From CAIUGU01 sp040080215 (GTDB lineage: Bacteria > Pseudomonadota > Gammaproteobacteria > Steroidobacterales > Steroidobacteraceae), in assembly GCA_040080215.1 (NCBI GenBank), contig JBEBIT010000008.1, forward strand, positions 14,594-78,593: DNA of 64,000 nt. Direction: 5' to 3'. Made by a program: the position numbers and the translations under genes. Positions 41,144 through 50,032 of this stretch are shown here, piece after piece (the first letter of the stretch is position 1; every line of letters begins with the position of its first letter). The notes beneath the pieces were generated by a model that did not search any database, was not told the origin of the DNA, and worked only from the letters and a program-made list of their open reading frames with translations.

Positions 41144-42169
41144 TTGACCAGGCGCATTACCATTGCGATCGATGCGATGGGAGGGGATCACGGCCCTTCG
41201 ATCACCGTGCCCGCCGCGCTCTCTGTATTGAGGGCGGAACCCGACCTCCACGTCATCCTGGTAGGCAAGCGGGAAGTCGTTGAGCCGCTGGCCGGATCTT
41301 CGCTCCATTCCCTTGGCGAACGGTTGACGCTGCAGGACGCGACGCAGGTCGTCACGATGGACGAGCGCCCGCAGGACGCGTTGCGCAAGAAGAAGGACTC
41401 TTCGATGCGTGTCGCCATTGACCTGGTGAAATCCGACGCCGCGGACGCTTGCGTCAGCGCCGGCAACACGGGCGCGTTGATGGCGACTGCCCGATTCGTG
41501 CTGAAGACCGTCACGGGGATCGACCGCCCTGCGATCCTGGCACGAATTCCCTCGCGGACCGGCCATACACACATGCTGGATCTCGGAGCCAACGCCGATT
41601 GCACGGCGGAACAGCTTTTCCAGTTTGCGGTGATGGGTGCGGTAGTCGCCGCCGATGTGAATGGCGTCGACCGGCCACGAGTGGGTCTCCTCAACATCGG
41701 CGAGGAAGAGATGAAGGGCAACGAAGTTGTCCAACAGGCGGCAAACCTGCTTGTGAAAAGCACGCTCAATTACATCGGTTTCGTCGAAGGCACGGATATT
41801 TTCACTGGCGAAGTGGACGTGGTGGTGACGGACGGCTTTACCGGCAATATCGCCCTCAAGACCATGGAAGGCGTTGCCGCCATGCTGGTCGGTGCGCTGC
41901 GTACGGAATACACTCGAAACCCGATCCGCCGTCTCGGCGCCCTGGCGTCATGGCCGGCGCTGAAGGCGATACGCCGGCGATTTGATACACGTACCCTGAA
42001 TGGTGCCAGCATGGTCGGATTGACCGGTGTGGTCATCAAGAGTCATGGCGGCGCCGACCAGGTCGCCTTTGCCAACGCGATTCGCGTTGGGTTGGCCGAA
42101 GCGCGCAAGGGTGCGCCTACCGAGATAAGCCAGCTCCTCGCGGCCCAACCTACGCAGCAGACACACTGA
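41144..42169 (+). CDS. plsX: phosphate acyltransferase PlsX
   Basis: 341-residue enzyme that converts acyl-ACP to acyl-phosphate for phospholipid synthesis. Motifs: IAIDAMGGDHGPSITVPAAL at the N-terminus, SSMRVAIDLVKSDAADACVSAGNTGALMATARF, DLGANADCTAEQLFQFAVMG and VTDGFTGNIALKTMEG. Start: the TTG at 41144 gives LTRRITIAIDAMGG, which matches the usual PlsX N-terminus; the GTG at 41114 in the same frame is an alternative. Neither has a clear SD, so translation may depend on the upstream genes. Same operon as rpmF and fabH. Confidence 0.95.
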   Translation: MTRRITIAIDAMGGDHGPSITVPAALSVLRAEPDLHVILVGKREVVEPLAGSSLHSLGERLTLQDATQVVTMDERPQDALRKKKDSSMRVAIDLVKSDAADACVSAGNTGALMATARFVLKTVTGIDRPAILARIPSRTGHTHMLDLGANADCTAEQLFQFAVMGAVVAADVNGVDRPRVGLLNIGEEEMKGNEVVQQAANLLVKSTLNYIGFVEGTDIFTGEVDVVVTDGFTGNIALKTMEGVAAMLVGALRTEYTRNPIRRLGALASWPALKAIRRRFDTRTLNGASMVGLTGVVIKSHGGADQVAFANAIRVGLAEARKGAPTEISQLLAAQPTQQTH

Positions 42170-42178
42170 GAAGACCGA

Positions 42179-43144
42179 ATGTATTCCAGAATTGCAGGCA
42201 CAGGCAGCTACCTTCCCGAGAAGGTGCTGACCAATTTCGACCTCGAGAAGATCGTCGAGACGACGGACGAATGGATCCGTACGCGCACCGGCATCGAACG
42301 TCGGCACGTCGCGGCGCCCGAACAGACCACCTGCGACATGGCCGAGCAGGCGGCGCGCAGGGCGATGGAGTCGGCCGGTGTCGGTCCCGAAGAGATCGAC
42401 CTCATCGTCATCGGGACAACCACGCCGGATCAGGTTTTTCCAAATACCGGGTGTCTGCTGCAGGCTCGTCTCGGCATCCACGGACCGCCGGCCATCCAGC
42501 TCGAAGCAGCCTGCTCGGGATTCATCTATGGCCTCAGCATTGCCGACCGATTCATTCGCACGGGGGGCGCCAAGTGCGCACTCGTGATCGGTGCCGACAT
42601 GTTGACGCGCATCGTGGACTGGACTGATCGCACCACGTGCGTCCTGTTCGCCGATGGCGCGGGCGCCGTCATCCTGAAGCCCTCGGACGAGGCGGGCATC
42701 ATGTCGACGCACATCCACGCCGATGGCGCCTATTCCAACCTGCTGTACGTCCCGACGGGCGTGTCCAAGAAGCATGATCCCGCAGTCGCCAACCAGCACT
42801 GCGTCATCATGAAGGGCAACGAAGTGTTCAAGGTGGCGGTCAACACGCTGGGCCGCATCGTCGATGAAACCCTCGAGGCCAACCAGCTCGACAAGTCGGC
42901 CATCGACTGGCTGGTACCGCATCAGGCCAACATGAGGATCATCCAGGCCACGGCGAAGAAGCTCGACATGCCGATGGAAAAGGTCATCGTCACCGTCCAG
43001 GACCAGGGTAATACCTCGGCCGCGTCGGTGCCGCTGGCGCTCGATACCGGCGTTCGTGACGGGCGGATCAAGCGGGGAGACCTGTTGCTGCTCGAGGCAT
43101 TCGGCGGCGGATTTACCTGGGGATCGGCCCTGGTCCGCTATTGA
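42179..43144 (+). CDS. fabH: 3-oxoacyl-ACP synthase III
   Basis: 321 residues; starts type II fatty acid synthesis by condensing acetyl-CoA with malonyl-ACP. Catalytic triad visible: Cys112 (EAACSGFIYGL), His247 (VPHQANMRI) and Asn277 (DQGNTSAAS). Also the N-terminal GTGSYLPEKVLTN and C-terminal EAFGGGFTWGSALVRY. Starts 9 bases after plsX. In E. coli fabD, fabG and acpP follow; here the cluster stops at fabH, so those genes must be elsewhere. Confidence 0.97.
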   Translation: MYSRIAGTGSYLPEKVLTNFDLEKIVETTDEWIRTRTGIERRHVAAPEQTTCDMAEQAARRAMESAGVGPEEIDLIVIGTTTPDQVFPNTGCLLQARLGIHGPPAIQLEAACSGFIYGLSIADRFIRTGGAKCALVIGADMLTRIVDWTDRTTCVLFADGAGAVILKPSDEAGIMSTHIHADGAYSNLLYVPTGVSKKHDPAVANQHCVIMKGNEVFKVAVNTLGRIVDETLEANQLDKSAIDWLVPHQANMRIIQATAKKLDMPMEKVIVTVQDQGNTSAASVPLALDTGVRDGRIKRGDLLLLEAFGGGFTWGSALVRY

Positions 43145-43231
43145 GTCGCTGCGCTGCGATTCCGGGACCGGTGCAGCGGCAGCGATTTTCCACTTTCCTG
43201 CTAGACTCCTGCGCAAGTTTCGCTTAAGTTC

Positions 43232-44206
43232 ATGAAACCCATGGAATACCCGCGCCCGTTCGCACTGTCAGTCCTTCTCTGCCTGTTGGCTGGGGCCTCT
43301 GCGTCCGCGGCGACCTATCCTTTGCCCGCCGAGGCCGACTCGGTCGTCGGCGAGATCCAGTATGTAGTCACCCGATACGAGGACACCCTGCTCGATATCG
43401 GCAGGCGTTTCGGCATCGGCTACGAAGAAATCGTGAATGCCAATCCCGGGGTTGACGCCTGGGTTCCGGGCACTGGCGTGCGGGTCACCATTCCTTCCCG
43501 TTTCATCCTTCCCGACGCACCCCGCGAGGGTATCGTCGTGAACCTGCCCGAACACAGGCTCTATTACTTCCCGAAGCCGAAGGCGGGGGAGCCTGCTGTG
43601 GTGCAGACCTATCCGGTCAGCGTCGGCAAGGAAGACTGGACGACGCCCGTGGGCGTTACTCGAGTCGTCGACAAGCGAGTGCGTCCGACGTGGTACCCGC
43701 CCGAATCCGTCCGCGCAGAGCATGCAGCCCAAGGCCGGTTCCTGGCCAAGGCGGTGCCACCGGGGCCTGACAATCCGCTGGGCGAGTTCGCAATGCGCTT
43801 GGGCTTGCCGGGCGGCGCCTATCTGATCCATGGCACCAACAAGCCCACGGGTGTTGGCATGCCGGTCACGCACGGCTGCATCCGCATGTTCCCCGAGGAC
43901 ATCGAGAACGTATTCCAGCAAGTGCCGGTGAATACAACTGTCCGGATCCTGCACCAGCCGAGCAAGATGGGATGGCTAGGGGACAATCTGTACCTGGAAG
44001 TACACGGCATGCTGGAAGGGCAGAAAGACCCAGAGACCTACGGGCTCACCCAGTTGACGCGCGCGGTGGTGGCGGCCACGAAGGATCGGCCGGTGCAGCT
44101 CGACTGGAAGCATGCAGAGCAGGTTTTCGCCAAGGCCACCGGCGTTCCGGAGCCGCTCTCGCACCTGCCTCCCGTGGTTGCAAGTACAGAAAGCGGCGCT
44201 CGCTAG
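43232..44206 (+). CDS. periplasmic L,D-transpeptidase with LysM domain (ErfK/YbiS type)
   Basis: 324 residues. A signal peptide (about 1-27) is followed by a LysM peptidoglycan-binding domain (43-88, IQYVVTRYEDTLLDIGRRFG) and a YkuD catalytic domain (about 100-240) with His200 (LIHGTN) and the catalytic THGCIRM, His214 to Arg218 with Cys216. In E. coli, ErfK, YbiS and YcfS link the C-terminal Lys of Braun lipoprotein to peptidoglycan. A lipoprotein with a C-terminal Lys is encoded convergently just downstream (44463-44774). The C-terminal 80 residues (EVHGMLEGQKDPE onwards) are also as in ErfK-type proteins. Confidence 0.92.
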   Translation: MKPMEYPRPFALSVLLCLLAGASASAATYPLPAEADSVVGEIQYVVTRYEDTLLDIGRRFGIGYEEIVNANPGVDAWVPGTGVRVTIPSRFILPDAPREGIVVNLPEHRLYYFPKPKAGEPAVVQTYPVSVGKEDWTTPVGVTRVVDKRVRPTWYPPESVRAEHAAQGRFLAKAVPPGPDNPLGEFAMRLGLPGGAYLIHGTNKPTGVGMPVTHGCIRMFPEDIENVFQQVPVNTTVRILHQPSKMGWLGDNLYLEVHGMLEGQKDPETYGLTQLTRAVVAATKDRPVQLDWKHAEQVFAKATGVPEPLSHLPPVVASTESGAR

Positions 44207-44396
44207 CCTCGCTGGCTGCCGCGCTCCGCGGCGGACTGAACTGCCCTATCGGCAAACTCTGGCTGCGTTCGCTTGCGGCGCTGGTACACTGCGGGCCGCG
44301 GGTCCTGCGGTTCTGATCTGTCCATACCTATTGGGGTTAGTCCACGGTGATGTCCGTGGGGCCCGCCTATCCCCCCCCAACTAGAAGACTCCCCTC
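44207..44396. other. intergenic stretch between transpeptidase and lipoprotein genes
   Basis: 190 bases with no supported gene. It has a small perfect hairpin CCACGG / CCGTGG at 44342-44359 and a run of eight C soon after. It does not match tRNA, 6S, SRP or tmRNA features that I can recognise. Confidence 0.35.
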
Positions 44397-44433
44397 CCGA
44401 AAACGAAAACGCCGCGAGGTTTCCCCCGCGGCG
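44397..44433 (-). terminator. Rho-independent terminator of the lipoprotein gene
   Basis: Read leftward: 7-bp stem CGCCGCG / CGCGGCG with a 10-base loop, then TTTTCGTTTTCG. It lies 30 bases past the stop of the lipoprotein gene. Confidence 0.85.
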
Positions 44434-44462
44434 CTCGTAGAAAGACCTGAAAACGAGTCGAA

Positions 44463-44774
44463 TTACTTCGACTGCGTCTGCTTGAACATGCGGTCGATCT
44501 TCTCGTTGGTGGCATCGCAGCAGGCCTGGCTGGCCTGGGCAGCCGTCAACGCACGGTTGGCGGCATTCTGCGCGCCATCCGCAGCGGTGCGGGCAGCAGC
44601 AGCTGCTGCAGCAGCGGCATCGGCAGCAGACTTTGCAGCTGCAGCATCCTGCACGCCCTTGTCAGCAGTCGCCTTGACGGCATTCAACTGCTCGGTGGTT
44701 ACGCAGCCCGTGGCGGCGACGAGGAAGAGGGCAGCGACGCCCACCTTCAGGGTGTTGGCAACAGTATTTTTCAT
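44463..44774 (-). CDS. Lpp/OprI-like alanine-zipper outer-membrane lipoprotein
   Basis: 103 residues. The signal peptide ends in a lipobox AATGC (Cys24). The mature chain starts with VTTEQLNAVKATADKG and then forms a long Ala-rich helix (ADAAAAAAAAARTAADGAQNAANRA), as in alanine-zipper lipoproteins. It ends in KQTQSK, with a C-terminal lysine like the one that Braun lipoprotein and OprI use for covalent attachment to peptidoglycan. A CC pair near the end (ASQACCDA) is unusual. Strong SD AGAGGGGA and a strong terminator suggest high expression. An L,D-transpeptidase gene is the convergent neighbour. Confidence 0.85.
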   Translation of the reverse strand: MKNTVANTLKVGVAALFLVAATGCVTTEQLNAVKATADKGVQDAAAAKSAADAAAAAAAAARTAADGAQNAANRALTAAQASQACCDATNEKIDRMFKQTQSK

Positions 44775-44971
44775 CTTCGTTCCCCTCTTGCTGGGTCAGA
44801 GTTTGGATCAAGTAAAAGCTTCTTCTTAACTCGCCGTGGGCAGAATCGTCCCTTCCACGAATCCCCCGCATCACCTGCGAGCAGGTACTGCGGGATGAGT
44901 CGATGTGGAGAATACAAGATTGCAGCGGTGCAATAAAGCTTATGTTATGAACCGTCGGCAGACGGCGACAT

Positions 44972-44993
44972 AAAAAGCTGCGGGATTCCAGCT
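44972..44993 (-). terminator. possible weak terminator of the minor-pilin operon
   Basis: Read leftward: AGCTG / CAGCT stem with an 8-base loop followed by TTTTT. The stem is only 5 bp and it lies 59 bases past the pilE-type stop. Confidence 0.4.
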
Positions 44994-45051
44994 GCTTGCG
45001 AGGTGTAGGATTGCGCTGACTCTGCGAAGGGCGAACCCTACCCGCTAGAGG

Positions 45052-45504
45052 CTACCGCCAGCAGTCTGTATTGGTCGCGCTCTTGGCGCCCGCCGACGTC
45101 AGTGAGAAAGAGTCGCAATGGCTGTCGGTTGCTTGGGCCCCACCTGAGACTGGTGTGGCAGTGACCGTGAATTCCCGGGTGAGATCGCCGCTCGTGATCG
45201 CGAGGTTGTACCAGCCGTTTTCGGTCCCGTTTATACCCAGTCCAGCCGGGGGAGCGTCCGCCAGCGCGTCATTGTCGGCATAGGTGTTGTTCTGCAGATA
45301 GAACTTTTCCTGAGCTGCGGCCACGCGCAAAAGCGCAGACATGGCGTCCGTTCTCTGCGCACGAATGACATAGTTGCGGTAGCTGGGTACGGCGATGGCG
45401 GACAGGATGCCGATGATGACGATCACGATCATCAGTTCGATCAGCGTCACGCCTTGCATACGAAATCGGGTCGCGAGCGGTTTGGTGTGTCTGTTCGTAT
45501 GCAT
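45052..45504 (-). CDS. pilE: type IV pilin PilE
   Basis: 150-residue pilin-like protein. Leader of about 18 residues ends in MQG, then VTLIELMIVIVIIGILSAIAVPSYRNY with Glu at position +5 of the mature chain, the prepilin peptidase signature. The first mature residue is Val in place of the usual Phe. The C-terminal domain has two Cys (SHCDSF and TDCWR) for the disulfide loop. It is the last gene of the fimT-pilV-pilW-pilX-x-pilY1-pilE operon, so a minor pilin that helps start fibre assembly. ATG 45504 chosen; an in-frame TTG is further upstream. Confidence 0.9.
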   Translation of the reverse strand: MHTNRHTKPLATRFRMQGVTLIELMIVIVIIGILSAIAVPSYRNYVIRAQRTDAMSALLRVAAAQEKFYLQNNTYADNDALADAPPAGLGINGTENGWYNLAITSGDLTREFTVTATPVSGGAQATDSHCDSFSLTSAGAKSATNTDCWR

Positions 45505-45571
45505 GGCGTCAGTCCGTTGTATTCGCAAGCGTCAGGCGGGACCGTGGAATTCACGGTCCCGCCTGGGCGAG

Positions 45572-48500
45572 CTAATTTGTGTCCGTATTCTGCTGCGTCC
45601 AGAAAGTGCGGACCGGCACGTTGAAGATGTCCACAGGGCATTTCTCCAAACCAACTAGGCACGTTCCAGGTGGCTTGCAATCCAGTCCGATACACGCAGT
45701 TGGCGGTGGTGGTGGTGGCGTACATGCGTCACCTACACAAGGTGGGGGATCATCAGTCGGCGGTGGCGGATCATCGGATGGCGGGAACAAAATGACCGGT
45801 GTCGGCGCGATACCGGTCTGCTGCAGTTCATTCTGCACAAGAATCTCGCCATTCACCGCGCTGATTGCGTAGAAAGTATTCTTCACGCCGCTGACTACAC
45901 AGGCGTTACGTGCCGACTCGCTCGCGACGGGTGTGAATGTCGAGAAAAGGATCTTGCCGTCGAACGTTCGCGATTCAGTCAGCACCTTTTCGCCCTGCCA
46001 AGACGGCAGATTGAGGAGCATCTTCCAGCCGAGTGCGCTACTCGCTACGGTTGGCGTTTCGACGCCTGTTACATCGATCAGGCCAGTCACATCATCCGTG
46101 ATTGGTGTGAGGCTATCGTATGTCGATTGGGTGAAGGCCTGGAAGGGCTGTTTGTCTCTCAATGAGTAGAATCGGTCCTGTATTTCCTCGTTGATGGGGT
46201 GGGCTCGGAACCCACTTCCCAACGCAAGATTGATAACGGGACGACCGTCTATTCTCAGCAGCGAAGCGTCAGGTGCGTTATAGAAGCGGCGCGTCGAGGC
46301 GTTGGGGTGGCTTCCGCTGTCGGCGTTGCCCAAAGAAGCAAACACGCCGCCCGTAACGAGAGATGCCTTGGTCGTCGCGTTGTTGTTGATGTCGAAGCGC
46401 CAGACCCGCCCACCTGTATCAGCGGCATACATGCGGTCGGCAAAGTCATCGTTGGTAAGGTCGATGACGCGAATGTCTGCGGGAATCGAATGTGTCAGCT
46501 TGGCGTGCGTGAAGTTTGCCGTACTGTCGTAGCCGAGGCCGGTCACGTTCGTCGGCCCGGCATGCCACAGCAAGTCGCCGGTGATGGCATCGATCATGTA
46601 GATGCGATTGCCAGTGTCGTCGACATTGTACGGAACGCCGTCCTGTGACGGATCGTACCCGCCACCCACGATCATCACGAGCTTTTCGCTGTTCTGTGTG
46701 ACGCCAGAGATCTGTGACAGATTCACGCGCGTAATGATGGGAGTCGACCAGGTTTCACCACCGCCGGCCAGGATATCGTTACGCCCCTTGCGCCACAGTA
46801 GCTTCGGCTGGGTCTTGTTGGTGACATCGAGTGCGTAGTAGTTATATCCGCCGCGACCCATGCCGAAGAACAGGAATACGCGATCGTTGCCGTCCGTAAC
46901 ATTGGCCGGGTTCACGATACCGTCGCCATTGTGATCCAGCTTATAGGCGACGACATTGCCGTCCAGGCCGAATCCCTTGGTGGCAGAAGGATCGTTTTCG
47001 CGGAGCGCTGCCATCCTGGGAAGCAATTCGCTGGGGATGTATGTCCAGATCTCCTCGCCAGCGTCAACGCCACTCATCCCATTCGGGTGGATGGCATGCA
47101 AGTACCCGTCATTGGTCGCTGCGTACACTACCGCATCGTTGATATCGGGTGAGTTTACTGTGCCTCCGTAGATTACAGGGACCGGGCGTGCGTGCAGTGG
47201 GTCGCCAATGCTGTAACGAGTCTCGTCGGGAAGTCCGCCGTCTACGTTGCCGCCTCTTACCCACTGGATCATATCGCTTACCGTGCCTCCCGACGATCCG
47301 CTCGGCAAGCCGAGTACCGTATCGATCAGCAGCGTATTGCTGCTGGAAATGCCATTATTAGTGACACCATACAAGTTGGCGGGCTTGCTGGCCGTCAATG
47401 CCGCGAGATCCGTATACACATTGCGATCTGCTGGCGACGGAAGCTTGTGGGCTGCGCCACCGAGCTCCACTTTCGAGCCGTCAACTGCATCTGACCAGAA
47501 GCTCTGTGCGTTGTTCGCGAAGAAGCCCGTTGCCGTATCGACCGCTGGACGATCTCGAGAATCTGCGATCGTGCCATCAGCCTTCAGCTTGTACTTCTTC
47601 AGATTGCCCGGCCAGTGCATGTTGGCGGAAGGCTGGAATACGGTCACGAAGAGGTCGCTCAGGTTCTGCGTCCGGTTGAATGCATTCACCGAAACGGCGG
47701 GCGCCGTGAACGAGGTGTCCTGACTGATGATCTCGCGGATGATGGTTTCGAAGACATTGGTCAGTGACGCCGTGTCGCTGGCTTCATAGGCCGTGCCGCC
47801 GCCTGCCTCAGCGGTGGCAGCCAGCGTCGTCGAACCCACTACATCGCCGCCGAACCCCACCGTGTAGGTGGTGACGGTGTCCTGCACGGAAGTCGACGAT
47901 AACAAGTCATGGGTATACATGTACTTGGCAATGTCATCCAGGCACCGACCATTCTCGCCGCCTGTGCTGTTGTTGGAGCACTGTGTCGGGTGCGCCAGAT
48001 CGGTGCCGACGAATCCAGTCAACTGCGGGATGACTGTATTGGCGTCAATGTCCGAGGTTGGCTCGCCGTCGGTCAACAACAAGTTATAGTTCTTTGCGCA
48101 AGACTCCGTTCCCAGCGGTGTAATGAATACGCCATTGCCATTGACTCTGGTGCTTGCATCACTATTTAGGTAGCGAGGGCTCAAGCCTGCCCAATAGCGG
48201 TACACCTCGAAAAGAGTTTCAGACAAAGGCGTAAATCCGTCCGGTGTCAGCGCCTTCACGGTGTCCTGCATGGTGCTGCGGATGGTCTCGATGGGGGTCA
48301 TCGGGATGAGTACCTTGCCGCCCTGATTGTTGTTGTACACCGTCAGGCCGACATTGACGTTGCTGAGCCTGTCCAGCGTCGTCACCGTCACGTCCTGCAC
48401 GATTTCAAGTCGTGTTCTGGAGATTGTCCCGCCGCCATTCAGGTAGTTCAGGTAGTTGCCGCTGTAGAACGTATAGCTGCCATTGCGTCCAGCGGCGGAG

Positions 48501-49099
48501 CTCCACCAGCTGTCTTGTCTCGCTCCGTTGTTGGTGCCGTAGGGATTGCCTGTGCTGCTTTCGATGGGGTAACGATTGTCGTCGGTCGATCGGCCGTCCG
48601 CCGTGGCCGATTGTGCGTCGGCCTTGCAATCGATTACTTCGCGGCTGCCACTGGTGACAGCCTGCCAGACGCTGCGGTTGCGACTACGGTCGCGATACTG
48701 CGCCACGTTGCTGATCGAGACAATGCCGGTTGAATCCAGCGGCGGCTGCGCGGACTGGCAGAGAAACTCGTTCTTGTCGACATAGTTGTCGGTTGCCCGC
48801 CTTCCCGAACAACTTGGTGCCGTGGCGTTGCTACCGGTGGCCCAATAGACATTGTTCTTGTCGCAACTGCCACTGTAGGTGACACCGGGGTCCCAGGCGA
48901 CCTGAGTCAACACGGCGCTATCCATGCTGCCGGACGTATCGATGATGAACATGATGTTCGCAGCAGTACTTGTGCCGGGCGGAGGTACAGCCACGAAGAT
49001 CTCCGTGTCGTCTGCGCTGGCCGGCTTGCCTGCTCCTGAGAGCACAACCAGCAGGGCCGCGGAGACAAGGCTAGCCAGGCGGCGAAAGTTCGGGTTCAT
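45572..49099 (-). CDS. pilY1: type IV pilus tip/adhesion protein PilY1
   Basis: 1175 residues. Signal peptide 1-29, then a von Willebrand A domain starting IMFIIDTSGSMD (MIDAS DxSGS) in the N-terminal half. The C-terminal half is the PilY1 beta-propeller, with VYAATNDGYLHAIHP, an EF-like calcium loop (DHNGDGIVNPAN) and IYMIDAITGDLLW. At the end is a Pro-rich segment with four regularly spaced Cys before FWTQQNTDTN. PilY1 sits at the pilus tip, controls retraction and acts in surface sensing. The length is normal (1000-1200 aa). Second to last gene of the operon. Confidence 0.95.
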   Translation of the reverse strand: MNPNFRRLASLVSAALLVVLSGAGKPASADDTEIFVAVPPPGTSTAANIMFIIDTSGSMDSAVLTQVAWDPGVTYSGSCDKNNVYWATGSNATAPSCSGRRATDNYVDKNEFLCQSAQPPLDSTGIVSISNVAQYRDRSRNRSVWQAVTSGSREVIDCKADAQSATADGRSTDDNRYPIESSTGNPYGTNNGARQDSWWSSAAGRNGSYTFYSGNYLNYLNGGGTISRTRLEIVQDVTVTTLDRLSNVNVGLTVYNNNQGGKVLIPMTPIETIRSTMQDTVKALTPDGFTPLSETLFEVYRYWAGLSPRYLNSDASTRVNGNGVFITPLGTESCAKNYNLLLTDGEPTSDIDANTVIPQLTGFVGTDLAHPTQCSNNSTGGENGRCLDDIAKYMYTHDLLSSTSVQDTVTTYTVGFGGDVVGSTTLAATAEAGGGTAYEASDTASLTNVFETIIREIISQDTSFTAPAVSVNAFNRTQNLSDLFVTVFQPSANMHWPGNLKKYKLKADGTIADSRDRPAVDTATGFFANNAQSFWSDAVDGSKVELGGAAHKLPSPADRNVYTDLAALTASKPANLYGVTNNGISSSNTLLIDTVLGLPSGSSGGTVSDMIQWVRGGNVDGGLPDETRYSIGDPLHARPVPVIYGGTVNSPDINDAVVYAATNDGYLHAIHPNGMSGVDAGEEIWTYIPSELLPRMAALRENDPSATKGFGLDGNVVAYKLDHNGDGIVNPANVTDGNDRVFLFFGMGRGGYNYYALDVTNKTQPKLLWRKGRNDILAGGGETWSTPIITRVNLSQISGVTQNSEKLVMIVGGGYDPSQDGVPYNVDDTGNRIYMIDAITGDLLWHAGPTNVTGLGYDSTANFTHAKLTHSIPADIRVIDLTNDDFADRMYAADTGGRVWRFDINNNATTKASLVTGGVFASLGNADSGSHPNASTRRFYNAPDASLLRIDGRPVINLALGSGFRAHPINEEIQDRFYSLRDKQPFQAFTQSTYDSLTPITDDVTGLIDVTGVETPTVASSALGWKMLLNLPSWQGEKVLTESRTFDGKILFSTFTPVASESARNACVVSGVKNTFYAISAVNGEILVQNELQQTGIAPTPVILFPPSDDPPPPTDDPPPCVGDACTPPPPPPTACIGLDCKPPGTCLVGLEKCPVDIFNVPVRTFWTQQNTDTN

Positions 49100-49133
49100 G
49101 ATTGAGTCCTCAATGTCCTGCTGACGGCGACGT

Positions 49134-49523
49134 TCATTTGCCGCGGCGGCTCTTGGTGGAGGTTGCAGGCTTGTTGCCTACGCCGAAGGCGACCAGCCGG
49201 GTCACTTCGGAGGTCTTGCTGTCGTAAAAGATGCCGAGTGTCGGGTCCGGATCGGCCTGCTGCAGGGCTAGGTTGAATCCAGTCTGTGTCGCAGCAGTCT
49301 TGCCAAGGAGGAAGCGAGTGGCCTGCGTCAACTGCAAGGTCAATGCGGGGCAAGTCTCGCAACTTCTTACGATGAACGAAGAAGGTGCGCGATCAGGCAC
49401 GCGTATTGAGGCGCTGGATACTTCGATGGCTTGCTCCAGCGCCTGAAGGCGCGGGGTCTCCGCAGCCTGCGATACGCCAATGGCAACAAGTGCCGAAATC
49501 AGCGGTAGTAGTCGTTTGGACAT
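49134..49523 (-). CDS. small secreted protein in the pilus operon, unknown
   Basis: 129 residues with a signal peptide (about 1-20, VSQAAE). Contains a CxxC (RSCETCPAL) that could be redox-active or form a tight disulfide, and a basic tail TSTKSRRGK. I do not recognise a family. It lies between pilX and pilY1 with gaps of 30 and 34 bases, so it is in the operon. P. aeruginosa has a small pilY2 in the same operon but after pilY1; no similarity is evident to me. It is perhaps a periplasmic partner of PilY1 (inference). Confidence 0.75.
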   Translation of the reverse strand: MSKRLLPLISALVAIGVSQAAETPRLQALEQAIEVSSASIRVPDRAPSSFIVRSCETCPALTLQLTQATRFLLGKTAATQTGFNLALQQADPDPTLGIFYDSKTSEVTRLVAFGVGNKPATSTKSRRGK

Positions 49524-49553
49524 GGTCTTGCTCCTGGCAGCCTCTCGCCGGGC

Positions 49554-50018
49554 CTAGAGGCCGGGCACGGGGATATAAAAGCTCTGTGTATTTGTAGAAG
49601 TGGCGTCTTGGTTGGTGGTTCCGGTGCTCACAATGTCGTAGTGAAGCGCTCGGGGGGCACCTGTGCCGACGCCAATACTTGAATTCGGTAGGTCAGTCTC
49701 GCCATTGTCTGGATTGTTCGTTACCGTCACGTCGAACGTGTCGCCCGAGTCTGGATTGGTTATCGGACCTGGCGCATAGACGGTACCTGGAACCCAATTT
49801 GTGAGTGCAGTTTCAACGCCGGATTCTGCCGCCTGGAATGCGTTCTGTGAGAATTGGTTGTTTCCCGCCATGCGCAACTCAAGCGTCGCCGTATTCATGC
49901 CTGACACGGCAAGTAACGTCAGCACCAGGAGCAGAATCAATCCGATAACAAGTGCGGCACCTTGCTGCCTGACCTTTGAAGCGGACCTTGCTGCAAATGA
50001 GCGGGTTGGGGCATTCAT
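49554..50018 (-). CDS. pilX: minor pilin PilX
   Basis: 154 residues with the PilX N-terminal pattern: QQGAALVIGLILLLVLTLLAVSGMNTATLELRMAGNN followed by AFQAAESGVETAL. The class has Gly-Ala-Ala-Leu at the cleavage site in place of the Phe-Thr-Leu-Ile-Glu start. No Cys is visible in the C-terminal domain. It lies 14 bases after pilW. With PilV, PilW, FimU and PilY1 it forms the tip-complex that primes pilus assembly. Confidence 0.92.
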   Translation of the reverse strand: MNAPTRSFAARSASKVRQQGAALVIGLILLLVLTLLAVSGMNTATLELRMAGNNQFSQNAFQAAESGVETALTNWVPGTVYAPGPITNPDSGDTFDVTVTNNPDNGETDLPNSSIGVGTGAPRALHYDIVSTGTTNQDATSTNTQSFYIPVPGL

Positions 50019-50032
50019 GGTTGACTCAACGA

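Noticed and set aside
40097..41734. 545-codon frame antisense to yceD-rpmF-plsX
   Set aside because: Covers three well-identified housekeeping genes and has no protein-like features.
44296..44395. Possible tRNA, 6S or SRP RNA gene
   Set aside because: No cloverleaf, T-loop or known conserved core could be matched.
49134..49523. Naming the small pilus-operon gene pilY2
   Set aside because: Position differs (before pilY1) and no similarity was evident, so the symbol would be a guess.
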